Source of the DNA: Altibacter sp. HG106
Lineage (GTDB): Bacteria > Bacteroidota > Bacteroidia > Flavobacteriales > Flavobacteriaceae
Assembly: GCF_028561755.1 (NCBI RefSeq)
Contig: NZ_JAQQTD010000001.1
Span: forward strand, 310,001 to 374,000
Direction of reading: 5' to 3'
Length of the DNA stretch: 64,000 bases
Shown: one piece after another, positions 43,653 through 51,465 of the stretch
How positions within the stretch are numbered: the first letter of the stretch is position 1
Layout of the letters: every line of letters starts with the position of its first letter
Notes under the pieces: generated by a model
Seen by the model: the letters and a program-made list of their open reading frames with translations, nothing else
What the model was told of the DNA's origin: nothing
The model's database searches: none
Translations under genes and position numbers: made by a program

Positions 43653-44870
43653 ATGAACTTTCAAAAAGTTTCCTTTATCAATGCGGAAGGGCATAGCCTG
43701 GCTGGAAGGCTAGAGCTTCCAGCACATCGAGCTCCTCACAATTTTGCTGTTTTCGCCCATTGCTTTACGTGTACTAAGAATCTTTCGGCGGTCAAAAATA
43801 TCAGTCGGGGGCTTACTGCGGAAGGGTTTGGCGTATTGCGATTTGACTTTACCGGTTTGGGAGAAAGTGAAGGCGATTTTGAAGACACTAATTTTTCTGG
43901 GAATGTAGACGATCTGCTCGCTGCAGCGACGTATCTGTCAAAAGAATATGAGGCTCCTACTCTATTAGTAGGGCATTCCCTAGGTGGCGCTGCCGTCTTG
44001 GTAGCGGCATCAAAACTCTCGTCGGTTCAGGCGGTAGCTACCATTGGCGCTCCCAGCACTCCCAAACACGTCAAACACTTGCTCAAAGATGAGTTACAAC
44101 AAATCAAAGCACAAGGCTTGGCGGAAGTACAACTCAGCGGAAGAAGTTTTACCATCAAGCAACAATTTTTAGAGGATTTAGAAAGAGAGTCGTTACAAGA
44201 AATTGTGAGTGATTTGCGTAAAACAGCGCTTCTTGTAATGCATTCTCCTCAGGATACCTTAGTAGGGGTTCACAATGCCGAGGAACTTTATCTAGCAGCA
44301 CATCACCCCAAAAGTTTCGTATCCTTAGATGGTGCAGACCACCTTCTCACCAATGTGGAAGACTCTACGTATACCGGATTGGTTATCGCGAAATGGGCTT
44401 CCCGATATGTTCCGTGGCCTGAAGAGAAGAAAATAAAGACAGCCCATCAGGTGGTGGCGAGCCTCGATAAGGAGGATGGTTTTACGACCCAGATGCGCCT
44501 GGGCGATCATTTTATTACCGCCGATGAGCCTACCGATATTGGCGGCAATAATTTTGGACCCACGCCGTATGAATTGCTGTCGGCATCCCTTTCGGCCTGT
44601 ACGGCCATGACGCTTCAGATGTATGCAAAGCGGAAAGAATGGAATCTCGAACATGTGGAAGTGCACACTAGTTATGACAAGCGACACGCCGAAGATTGTG
44701 AAAATTGCACCAACGATTCCGCTAAAATTGACACCTTCGTGCGAGCGATCAAACTCACCGGCAACCTTTCCGAAAAGGAAGAAAAAAGATTGTTACAAAT
44801 TGCTGATAAATGTCCGGTTCATAAAACGCTGCATAGTAGCACCCAAGTGATCACCAAACTCATTTCGTAA
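43653..44870 (+). CDS. Alpha/beta-hydrolase fused to OsmC-type peroxiredoxin
   Basis: 405 residues with two domains. Residues ~1-255: alpha/beta-hydrolase with nucleophile Ser in LLVGHSLGGAAV and late His in DGADHLL. Residues ~262-405: OsmC/Ohr-like domain with the two redox cysteines in LSACTAMTLQMY and KCPVHKTLH. OsmC proteins reduce organic hydroperoxides; the hydrolase part may release or accept lipid substrates. This fusion is known in several phyla. The stop overlaps the next start by one base (TAATG). Confidence 0.92.
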   Translation: MNFQKVSFINAEGHSLAGRLELPAHRAPHNFAVFAHCFTCTKNLSAVKNISRGLTAEGFGVLRFDFTGLGESEGDFEDTNFSGNVDDLLAAATYLSKEYEAPTLLVGHSLGGAAVLVAASKLSSVQAVATIGAPSTPKHVKHLLKDELQQIKAQGLAEVQLSGRSFTIKQQFLEDLERESLQEIVSDLRKTALLVMHSPQDTLVGVHNAEELYLAAHHPKSFVSLDGADHLLTNVEDSTYTGLVIAKWASRYVPWPEEKKIKTAHQVVASLDKEDGFTTQMRLGDHFITADEPTDIGGNNFGPTPYELLSASLSACTAMTLQMYAKRKEWNLEHVEVHTSYDKRHAEDCENCTNDSAKIDTFVRAIKLTGNLSEKEEKRLLQIADKCPVHKTLHSSTQVITKLIS

Positions 44871-45361
44871 TGCCATTGCGCTCAGATCCGTTTTTAGTGA
44901 GGCTGTCTGGATCGCATTCGGTACGCCTACCCGAAGATCTGTTGCGCCCATTTTTGGATGAAAACCATTCTCGCCTCAAAGCCGTTGCTATGTATAAAGG
45001 ACGGTCGGTATCATTCCACACCGCCATAAAAAAGTATCAAGGTAGCTACGGGGCTACCTTCGGAAAGCGATTGCAGAAAGCAATAGCGTTAGAACCGGAA
45101 GCCGAGTTTCAATTACAGTTATTCGAGGACACCACGAAATATGGCGTGGATGTACCCCAAGAGTTTTCAGCCGTGATGGAAAGTGACCCGGAAGCCTTTG
45201 CTATTTTTGAGACTTTTACGGATGGAAAAAAACGTAGTCTCATCTATTTTGTCAAGCGATTCACCGTATCTCAAACGCGAATAGACAAATCGCTTCTCAT
45301 TGCCGACCGATTGAAATTAGGCGTTCGAAATACCCGCGATCTGGTCGAGGCCCAACACTAA
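44870..45361 (+). CDS. DUF1905/OmdA-type protein (YdeI relative)
   Basis: 163 residues, cytoplasmic. The N-terminal half resembles DUF1905 (short beta-barrel: VRLSGSHSVRLPEDLL, GRSVSFHTAIKKYQG), and the C-terminal half an OmdA helical segment (VDVPQEFSAVMESDPEAFAI, then the Arg/Lys-rich helix TRIDKSLLIADRLKLG). Second of three YdeI/OmdA-like proteins in the window. Translationally coupled to the hydrolase-OsmC gene, which points to stress tolerance. Confidence 0.75.
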   Translation: MPLRSDPFLVRLSGSHSVRLPEDLLRPFLDENHSRLKAVAMYKGRSVSFHTAIKKYQGSYGATFGKRLQKAIALEPEAEFQLQLFEDTTKYGVDVPQEFSAVMESDPEAFAIFETFTDGKKRSLIYFVKRFTVSQTRIDKSLLIADRLKLGVRNTRDLVEAQH

Positions 45362-45443
45362 TTGCTAAGATTATTGTAAAATTTTGTGATTGGAAGAGAA
45401 TCGCCGTACCTTACCTATAATAACCATTCAAAAGAATAAAACA

Positions 45444-46052
45444 ATGAAAAAACTGACACTACTGCTTATGGCAACGATGGTACTGGCTACCATGAGTTGT
45501 AATGATACCAAGAAAAAAGACACGGAAATGGATGCTGATACCACAGAAGAGACCATGACCGAAACCAACGATTCGATGGATCAAAAGATGAGCAATGATA
45601 AGAAGGAAGTTTCTTTCATGTTGGAGGCTAAGAGCGAAAGCAATGCTTCGGGTAAAGTAATGTTTCAGCAAGTGAACGGAAAAGTGACCATGGAAGCGTC
45701 ACTTTCAGGGCTGGAGCCAGGAACGCACGCCATCCACATACATGAAAAAGCTGATTGTACCGCAGGTGATGGAACCTCAGCGGGAGGGCACTGGAATCCC
45801 ACCTTTCAACCGCATGGTAAGTGGGGTGCTTCCGAAGGATACCACAAAGGAGATATTGGAAACTTTGAAGCAGATGACAATGGAAATGGTCGTATTACCA
45901 TGACCACCGATCAATGGTGTATTGGGTGTGGTGATAGCAACCGAGACGTCTTAGGAAAATCGATTATCGTCCATCAAGGTGCCGATGATTTTACCTCACA
46001 ACCTAGTGGTGCCGCAGGTGCCCGTGTGAGTTGTGGTGGTATCATTCAATAA
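45444..46052 (+). CDS. sodC: Cu/Zn superoxide dismutase lipoprotein
   Basis: 202 residues from the ATG giving MKKLTLLL; an upstream in-frame start would add 18 residues and spoil the signal peptide. Lipobox ATMSC (Cys~20) then NDTKKK, so membrane-anchored. All metal ligands are visible: HIH and the bridging His in GGHWNP, PHGKWG, H and D in YHKGDIGN, and the last copper His in IIVHQGADD. Disulfide cysteines in KADCT and RVSCGG. An extra WCIGC pair sits before the last copper ligand, a form common in Bacteroidota. Detoxifies extracytoplasmic superoxide. Confidence 0.94.
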   Translation: MKKLTLLLMATMVLATMSCNDTKKKDTEMDADTTEETMTETNDSMDQKMSNDKKEVSFMLEAKSESNASGKVMFQQVNGKVTMEASLSGLEPGTHAIHIHEKADCTAGDGTSAGGHWNPTFQPHGKWGASEGYHKGDIGNFEADDNGNGRITMTTDQWCIGCGDSNRDVLGKSIIVHQGADDFTSQPSGAAGARVSCGGIIQ

Positions 46053-46077
46053 AAGATAACACTTAATGAGTAGTAAG

Positions 46078-46105
46078 AAGACGCCCTGACGGCGTCTTTT
46101 TTTAT
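46078..46105. terminator. Bidirectional terminator
   Basis: 8-bp stem AAGACGCC/GGCGTCTT, 5-base loop, T run on the right; A-rich on the left. Serves sodC and the converging MFS gene. Confidence 0.85.
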
Positions 46106-47247
46106 GGTTTAGCCACTCTGTAGAATGTAAATGCCAAGCCAAATCCTATAAGTGCCAGAATTACCCCGGCCAAAGATGGGTATTGGAAGCCATAGCCAAG
46201 CATTAAAATAAGTCCGCCTAAATAGGCCCCCAAGGAATTGCCAATATTAAATGAAGCCTGCGTAACCCCCGCACTGATCATTTCAGCATCTTTGGCGGTA
46301 CGTAACATTAACAGCTGAATAGGCGACGCCAATGCCAAGAAACTGGCACCACAGGTAAAGCATAAAAGCAATGCCAGCCAGGTTACTTCCGAAAACAAAA
46401 AGAAGGTCATCAGATTTGCGGCTATAATGAGGAAGATGATCATACAGGCCTTTACGGGAGGCACTCGATCTGCCAGGCGGCCGCCAATTAGATTTCCGAT
46501 CACCATTCCGAGTCCGACAAGGATCATGATATACATCATAAAAGATTCCTGAACCCCAGCGTTTTCGGTCATTAAAGGAGCGATATAGCTCAACCAGGCG
46601 AAGCCACCACCAGTACCTAAGGCGGTCATAAAGGTGATGAGCCAGGCTTCCTTTGTTTTAAAAAAGGAGAGTTCGGCCCCGATGGATATTTTCTTTCGAA
46701 TAGGAAGATCGGGCAACCAGGTATATATAGAGATACAGGTGATGAGTCCGATTAATGCCACCAATCCCAAAGTGACCTGCCAGGAGAATTGCTGTCCCAA
46801 ATAGGTGCCCAAGGGAACCATGATTAGATTAGCGACGGTGAGCCCCAAAAACATCAAGGAAATGTTCTTAGCTTCCTTTCCTTCCGCAGCCAACCGACTG
46901 GCTACAATAGATCCCACACCAAAAAAGGCGCCATGTGGCAAGCCTGAAAGAAAGCGCGTCAGACTTAAAAAGTGGGCCGTCGGACTCAAAATACTGAGTG
47001 CGTTAAACAGCGTAAACGCGATCATCAAGACCAAGAGAATACGTTTGGGTTTCATTTTACCCGACAGAAATACAATAAACGGCGCGCCAATAACTACACC
47101 CAACGCATATAAGGAAATAAATTGACCTGCCTGAGATACGGTAATATTAAAATATTCGGCCATATTCGGCAAAATGCCCATGATGACGAATTCGGTGGTC
47201 CCAATAGAGAGACCTCCAAGGGTTAATGGAAGAATTGATTTTTTCAT
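46102..47247 (-). CDS. MFS efflux transporter (DHA1/AraJ-like)
   Basis: 381 residues, about 12 transmembrane helices. The MFS signature between helices 2 and 3 is VFLSGKMKPKRILL, and motif C-like GLTVANLIMVPLGTYLG lies in helix 5. The N-terminus GGLSIGTTEFVIMGILPNMA is typical of the AraJ/YdhP/PbuE drug-proton antiporter group. Substrate unknown. Followed upstream by a HAD phosphatase 12 bases away; the two may be co-transcribed. Confidence 0.9.
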   Translation of the reverse strand: MKKSILPLTLGGLSIGTTEFVIMGILPNMAEYFNITVSQAGQFISLYALGVVIGAPFIVFLSGKMKPKRILLVLMIAFTLFNALSILSPTAHFLSLTRFLSGLPHGAFFGVGSIVASRLAAEGKEAKNISLMFLGLTVANLIMVPLGTYLGQQFSWQVTLGLVALIGLITCISIYTWLPDLPIRKKISIGAELSFFKTKEAWLITFMTALGTGGGFAWLSYIAPLMTENAGVQESFMMYIMILVGLGMVIGNLIGGRLADRVPPVKACMIIFLIIAANLMTFFLFSEVTWLALLLCFTCGASFLALASPIQLLMLRTAKDAEMISAGVTQASFNIGNSLGAYLGGLILMLGYGFQYPSLAGVILALIGFGLAFTFYRVAKP

Positions 47248-47259
47248 ATTAGCATCCTC

Positions 47260-48051
47260 TTAGGCGAGTTCTGCATCGGCGGCCAACCAGCGTTCTACTT
47301 CAAATTCTGCAGCTGAAGCCACGACCAGGTCGGGTGCATAGGCATACTTTTGAATGTCTTCTTTCTTGGAAACTCCCGACAGTGTCAAAACGGTTCGATA
47401 GCCCAATTGAATTCCGCCTAAGATATCGGTATCCATGGTATCTCCAATAATAGTGGTGTCGGTAGACGCCAATCCTAACTTTTTTCGTGCCACACGCATC
47501 ATTACCGGACTAGGTTTTCCCACGGAAAAAGCTTCGACACCTGTAGCCTCTTCGATCATGGCTACAATCGATTTAATTCCCAAATTATTCCATCCCTCGC
47601 GCTTCGGGGAAGGATCGAGATTAGTAGCCACCAGTTTTGCGCCTTCCAGAATCATGTTTACGGCACTATGCACCATCTCTAAGGTAAAATTACGTCCTTC
47701 GCCTACCACGACGAAGTCGGGTTGGGAAGTTACTAAAGAATATCCGTTTTCGTGTAGGCTGGTTAGCAGTCCGCCCTCCCCCAACACATATGCTGAACCA
47801 TGCGGTTTCTGACGTGCTAAAAACCATCCGGTGGCCATGGCGCTGGTAAACACATTCTCTTCTTCCGCGTGTATGCCCAGTCCGGCTAATTTATTAATAA
47901 CATCTCTGGGGGTACGCTGACTGTTATTGGTTAAAAACAAGAATGGCACATTTTGTTCCTGAAGTTGTTGTATAAAGCGATCTGCTCCCGGAATGAGATC
48001 ATCACCGCTGTAGATCACACCATCCATGTCAATAAGAAACCCTTTTTCCAT
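47260..48051 (-). CDS. HAD-IIA family phosphatase (NagD/pNPPase-like)
   Basis: 263 residues. HAD motif I at the N-terminus (LIDMDGVIYSGDD), motif II (FLTNNSQRTP), motif III Lys with GKPSPVMM, motif IV IIGDTMDTDILGG. The IIA cap lies between motifs II and III. NagD-type enzymes hydrolyse nucleoside or sugar phosphates. The ATG is used; a GTG one codon upstream is also in frame. Confidence 0.93.
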   Translation of the reverse strand: MEKGFLIDMDGVIYSGDDLIPGADRFIQQLQEQNVPFLFLTNNSQRTPRDVINKLAGLGIHAEEENVFTSAMATGWFLARQKPHGSAYVLGEGGLLTSLHENGYSLVTSQPDFVVVGEGRNFTLEMVHSAVNMILEGAKLVATNLDPSPKREGWNNLGIKSIVAMIEEATGVEAFSVGKPSPVMMRVARKKLGLASTDTTIIGDTMDTDILGGIQLGYRTVLTLSGVSKKEDIQKYAYAPDLVVASAAEFEVERWLAADAELA

Positions 48052-48071
48052 CACTACTTCTTTTTTATTGG

Positions 48072-48079
48072 TAAAGATA
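48072..48079 (-). promoter_or_regulatory. -7 element of the HAD-MFS unit
   Basis: Minus strand reads TATCTTTA, 20 bases before the ATG of the HAD gene. The adjacent region up to 48170 holds nothing else I can support. Confidence 0.5.
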
Positions 48080-48170
48080 GGAACGAAATAGGCCGAAAAA
48101 CTGCATCATATTACCCGATAGCTGTGCGATTTTAACCCAAATTTTGCTTTTGAAGAAAACTAAGGGTAAA

Positions 48171-48929
48171 CTACTCTATCCACAATTTGAAATCCTTTAC
48201 CCGTTCGCGTGCCACAATGATCTCCTGGTCTTTGAAATTGTGTAGTTTGAGTTGAAGCCGACTGTTGGTATAGGATACTATGTCTCGAATGGCTTGAATG
48301 CTAATAATGAACGTACGATTTACCCGAAAAAACTGCTCCGGAGCCAATTCGCCATCATCCAATTGTTCCAGTGTGGTGTCCAGAAGGTAGTCGCGCCCAT
48401 CTATAGTGTGGGCGTAGGTTCCTTTGTTTTCAGAATAGAAACACTCAATCTCATCGATGGGGATCATTTTAATATGCTGACCAATCTTTGTCGTAAAGCG
48501 CTTTTTATAGGGACGTTCAACGGGATTGACAAGCAATTTCTTGATATCTTCAAAGCTTAATTGCACTTCCTTGGGTTGAATATCTCGCTCCCGAAATTTT
48601 TCGATGGCCGTTTGCAGTTCTTCATCATCTATGGGCTTCAGTAAATAATCAACACTGTTGAGCTTGAACGCTTGTAGCGCATATTCGTCATAAGCCGTCG
48701 TAAATATGATGGCACTCTTAACAGTGACCTCATCAAAGATCTCAAAAGAGAGGCCGTCGCTTAATTGAATATCCAGAAAGATCAATTCAGGATGTGGGTT
48801 ATTCGCGAACCATTCGATGGACTCTTCGACGCTATGCAGCATTTGGGAAACCTCCACATCCAAGGCTTCCAACATACGTTGTAGTCGGCGTGCAGCCGGT
48901 TTTTCATCTTCAATTATCAATACCTTCAT
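48171..48929 (-). CDS. LytTR response regulator (system 2)
   Basis: 252 residues. Receiver with IEDEK (acidic pocket), Asp53 in LIFLDIQLSDGLS, TTAYDEYALQAF and Lys in DYLLKPIDDEE. LytTR domain ~150-252 (IECFYSENKGTYAHTIDG, FFRVNRTFIISIQAI). It is the last gene of the run 2TM-2TM-2TM-2TM-amidohydrolase-regulator. LytTR proteins bind pairs of direct repeats of the type [TA][AC][CA]GTTN[AG][TG] about 21 bp apart, and three such pairs occur in front of the transcription units of this locus. It is the obvious candidate to bind them, with the kinase at 51.5 kb as partner. Confidence 0.94.
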   Translation of the reverse strand: MKVLIIEDEKPAARRLQRMLEALDVEVSQMLHSVEESIEWFANNPHPELIFLDIQLSDGLSFEIFDEVTVKSAIIFTTAYDEYALQAFKLNSVDYLLKPIDDEELQTAIEKFRERDIQPKEVQLSFEDIKKLLVNPVERPYKKRFTTKIGQHIKMIPIDEIECFYSENKGTYAHTIDGRDYLLDTTLEQLDDGELAPEQFFRVNRTFIISIQAIRDIVSYTNSRLQLKLHNFKDQEIIVARERVKDFKLWIE

Positions 48930-48932
48930 TCC

Positions 48933-50075
48933 TTAGTTTTTATTGGAGAGGCGCACAGGCTTCCCGTGTTTCCAGACGTTTTCTAGCGTATTCATATTTG
49001 TGATATCGGTGAGTGGGTTGGCCTCTAATAAGAGCATATCGGCCCGGTATCCGGCTTGCAATACTCCTGTATTTCCCAACCGGAAATACTTCGCGGGTGC
49101 CGATGTGGCTCCTTTGAGAACCTCAATGGCAGGTACGCCCGCCTCCACTAACAAGCGCATTTCTTCGTACAGATCAGTACCATAATTGATTTGAGCATTG
49201 GGTGGGTCGGTTCCTACTAAGATCGGAATTCCCGCTTCGTACACCTTCTTCACTTCAGCAAAGATCGCTTCATCGGTAAGGAACGTCACTTCCTCTGTAC
49301 TAGTACTTCGTATCGACGCGAGTAGCTTGACACTCGTGAGTAATGTGGGAATCACGAAGAAATCGTTCTGATTAGCTAGGCGCTTCAATCGTTGTTTATC
49401 CATAGGCGCATCCCACCAGATATGTACTAAACCATCGGCCCCTTCAGAAAGGACAAAGTCGGCATCCCCGACTTTAGAAATATGCACCACAGCAGGAATT
49501 TTATTTGCATGGGCCGAAGCAATAAGCGCCGAAACCGTTTCTTTAGAGAGCGTATTCTTCCAGGGCTCCACAATGATCTTGAGGTAATGTGCCCCAGCGG
49601 CTAAGCGCTCGGTTACAAAAGCTGAGGCCTCCCCTGGCGTTGATAAGGTAGGAGCTTCAAACCCAAATTGTGTTCCGTGGCCTTCCGGCGCGGTAGCGGC
49701 CGCACCGGCATAGAAATAATTGGCATATTGTGTAGAATCATTTAGGGTGGCCATCGTTTTCTGATATTGCTCCATCCCGTGCATATCTAAGAGGTGAAGC
49801 ACTCCCGCCTGTGCTGCTTCTGCCAGTGCCAACGCACTCCACGCATGTACATGACTGTTGGTGAGTGCCGGCATCAAAAATTTGCCCGTACCATCAATCT
49901 GTTTGGTTTTGGCAGTAATGTTGGTACCCACTTTTGTGATCAATCCATTTTCCACCAACACCGAGGTGTTCTCGTGAAGTTCTTCGCCATCGAAGACCGT
50001 GGCATTGGTGACCACAAAGGATTGTCCGTAGCTAAGGGTACTAACAATAAGTATTAAAAAATAGAATGCCTTCAT
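48933..50075 (-). CDS. Exported metal-dependent amidohydrolase
   Basis: 380 residues with a signal peptide (~1-17, TLSYGQ). Amidohydrolase-fold signs: ALTNSHVHAWSALA (HxH metal ligands), Lys~170 region HYLKIIVEPW, the metal His in IPAVVHISKVGDAD, and the Asp in PILVGTDPPNAQ; the composite N/C-terminal beta-sandwich is also present (VFDGEELHENTSVLV, YRADMLLLEANPL). The closest described group is the imidazolonepropionase-like/prolidase-like exported amidohydrolases; substrate unknown. Overlaps the preceding 2TM gene by one base and precedes the response regulator by three. Why an exported hydrolase sits in a signalling operon is unclear; it may process the ligand. Confidence 0.9.
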   Translation of the reverse strand: MKAFYFLILIVSTLSYGQSFVVTNATVFDGEELHENTSVLVENGLITKVGTNITAKTKQIDGTGKFLMPALTNSHVHAWSALALAEAAQAGVLHLLDMHGMEQYQKTMATLNDSTQYANYFYAGAAATAPEGHGTQFGFEAPTLSTPGEASAFVTERLAAGAHYLKIIVEPWKNTLSKETVSALIASAHANKIPAVVHISKVGDADFVLSEGADGLVHIWWDAPMDKQRLKRLANQNDFFVIPTLLTSVKLLASIRSTSTEEVTFLTDEAIFAEVKKVYEAGIPILVGTDPPNAQINYGTDLYEEMRLLVEAGVPAIEVLKGATSAPAKYFRLGNTGVLQAGYRADMLLLEANPLTDITNMNTLENVWKHGKPVRLSNKN

Positions 50076-50401
50076 TACGAGTTGAACTTGTTAATTTCTT
50101 CGGTATCCCGTTCCATATATTCCTTGATCTTACGTTCTTCCCACTGCTTCAGAAACGAACTTTTGAATGCAAATACATACAGTCCGTGCATCAAAACGGC
50201 AGTTCCCCATATGATCGGGGTGGTAAAGTATCCCCAGTGTGGCATGGAAATTCGAACAAATCCATTTTCAAAAATATTCATTGCCGAGAGTAGCAAAATA
50301 CTATTAATAATGATGTAGATCGTTAGATGGGTATAGAACCCTTTGATATCATCTACGCGTTTTTTAGCGCGTTGATAGTTGTCTTCTTTAGTAGGTTTCA
50401 T
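50075..50401 (-). CDS. 2TM-domain protein, paralogue 4
   Basis: 108 residues. 2TM-domain architecture: a basic amphipathic helix (YQRAKKRVDDIKGFYTHL), two transmembrane helices (~26-47 and ~60-80), and a C-terminal basic amphipathic helix KQWEERKIKEYM. The Lys/Arg pattern predicts both ends inside. Start overlaps the stop of paralogue 3 (ATGA). Function unknown; see kinase and paralogues. Confidence 0.85.
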   Translation of the reverse strand: MKPTKEDNYQRAKKRVDDIKGFYTHLTIYIIINSILLLSAMNIFENGFVRISMPHWGYFTTPIIWGTAVLMHGLYVFAFKSSFLKQWEERKIKEYMERDTEEINKFNS

Positions 50402-50745
50402 GGCTTATTTTTTTCGTCATTATCTAAAAATTCTTTCATCTTTCGGTCTTCCCAGCGCTTTACAAATCCGAAGCTATCGCGATACACGTACAAGCCGTGA
50501 ATAAGCAAAGCGATGGCCCATAGTCCCGTAGAGAAATAGGTGTTCCAATCCAGCCAATGCGAGAAGGCTTCATCCAGTTCTACGGTTCCGGTGATGAGTT
50601 TCCCCAATTCCATTCGCAGTATGACAAGAAGGAGGTTAATGACCACAAAGACCTTCAAATGTCCGTGGAAACCTTTGATGGCATCTACTTTTTTCCGAGC
50701 GCGTTCGTATGCTGTTTCCTTGTTTTTTTCTTCGGAAGTTTTCAT
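50398..50745 (-). CDS. 2TM-domain protein, paralogue 3
   Basis: 115 residues from the ATG two bases after the previous stop; an ATG four codons upstream is also in frame. Same plan as its neighbours: YERARKKVDAIKGFHGHL, two membrane helices with an extended acidic inter-helix loop (GTVELDEAFSHWLDWN), then KRWEDRKMKEFLDN. The longer loop makes it the most divergent member with paralogue 4. Confidence 0.83.
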   Translation of the reverse strand: MKTSEEKNKETAYERARKKVDAIKGFHGHLKVFVVINLLLVILRMELGKLITGTVELDEAFSHWLDWNTYFSTGLWAIALLIHGLYVYRDSFGFVKRWEDRKMKEFLDNDEKNKP

Positions 50746-50747
50746 CG

Positions 50748-51065
50748 TTACATCCATTTGTTATTGTTCTCTTCTTGATCCATAAACTCTTTCATTTTTC
50801 GTTCTTCCCAATTTTTTCCAAGGAATGGATTCCAGCGGAAGGCTTTTGCTGCCTGAAAAAAGAGTCCGATGCCCCATCCAAAAGCGGCCCAAAGAAACCA
50901 CATGTATCGCCATTGATTGGTGTAGTAGTTTAAAGCCCCTAAAAAGGTAATGAAGACGCAGTAAAAGAGTAAGCTGCTATAGAATTTTTTGATATGACCA
51001 ACGCGTTCTTTGGCGCGGAGGTATCGTTCTTCTCTGTTGGGTTGATGTGATTGCATAGTGATCAT
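50748..51065 (-). CDS. 2TM-domain protein, paralogue 2
   Basis: 105 residues. YLRAKERVGHIKKFYSSL, two membrane helices, then the GWGIG turn (AAFGWGIGLFFQAAKAF) and WNPFLGKNWEERKMKEFM. An AGGAG sequence sits 11 bases before the first ATG, next to the stop of paralogue 1; an alternative ATG is three codons later. Confidence 0.85.
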   Translation of the reverse strand: MITMQSHQPNREERYLRAKERVGHIKKFYSSLLFYCVFITFLGALNYYTNQWRYMWFLWAAFGWGIGLFFQAAKAFRWNPFLGKNWEERKMKEFMDQEENNNKWM

Positions 51066-51080
51066 TTTTTAGCGTTCTCC

Positions 51081-51371
51081 TTAGCGGTTCAATTCGTTAT
51101 CCATAAATTCTTGAATCTTTCTGGATTCCCAATCTTTACTGAAAAAGGGATTCCAACCAAAAGTTTCGGAAGCGTGGGACAACACGCCTATCCCCCAGCC
51201 AATAATGGGAAACAAGGCCCAAGGGAAATCACTTCCCAGGATATTCAGAATAACAAAGACAGGAACAAAAAGCAAATAAATTACAAGGTGTCCGTAAAAA
51301 GAGCGCAGTTCCTTCACATAGGCTTCGGCTCGTTGTCGTTTTGATTGCGGTAATTCGGTATAGGTTCTCAT
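51081..51371 (-). CDS. 2TM-domain protein, paralogue 1 (first gene of its operon)
   Basis: 96 residues. RAEAYVKELRSFYGHLVIYL, first membrane helix, SDFPWALFPIIGWGIGVLSH, then WNPFFSKDWESRKIQEFM. It is nearly the same sequence as the C-terminal 2TM domain of the upstream histidine kinase (shared FPWALFPI.GWGIGV.SHA and KDWE..KI..FM), closer to that than to the other three small proteins. This indicates recent domain duplication or splitting. Preceded by its own promoter with LytTR boxes. Confidence 0.88.
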   Translation of the reverse strand: MRTYTELPQSKRQRAEAYVKELRSFYGHLVIYLLFVPVFVILNILGSDFPWALFPIIGWGIGVLSHASETFGWNPFFSKDWESRKIQEFMDNELNR

Positions 51372-51394
51372 GATGTTTTATTTTAAATACAAGG

Positions 51395-51465
51395 TAAAAC
51401 TAAGAAGCAGCGCAAGCGTATCAAAAGAAAGCCTACTGAACTGTCGATACTATTGGATCAATTGT
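51395..51465 (-). promoter_or_regulatory. LytTR box pair B and promoter of the 2TM operon
   Basis: Minus strand: distal box ACAATTGAT (51457-51465), proximal box ACAGTTCAG (51436-51444), 21 bp apart. Then TTTG (TTG at 51422-51424), and -7 TAGTTTTA (51395-51402) with 33 bp between the proximal box and the -7 element. ATG 23 bases further. The distal box lies over the last codons of the kinase gene. Confidence 0.75.
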
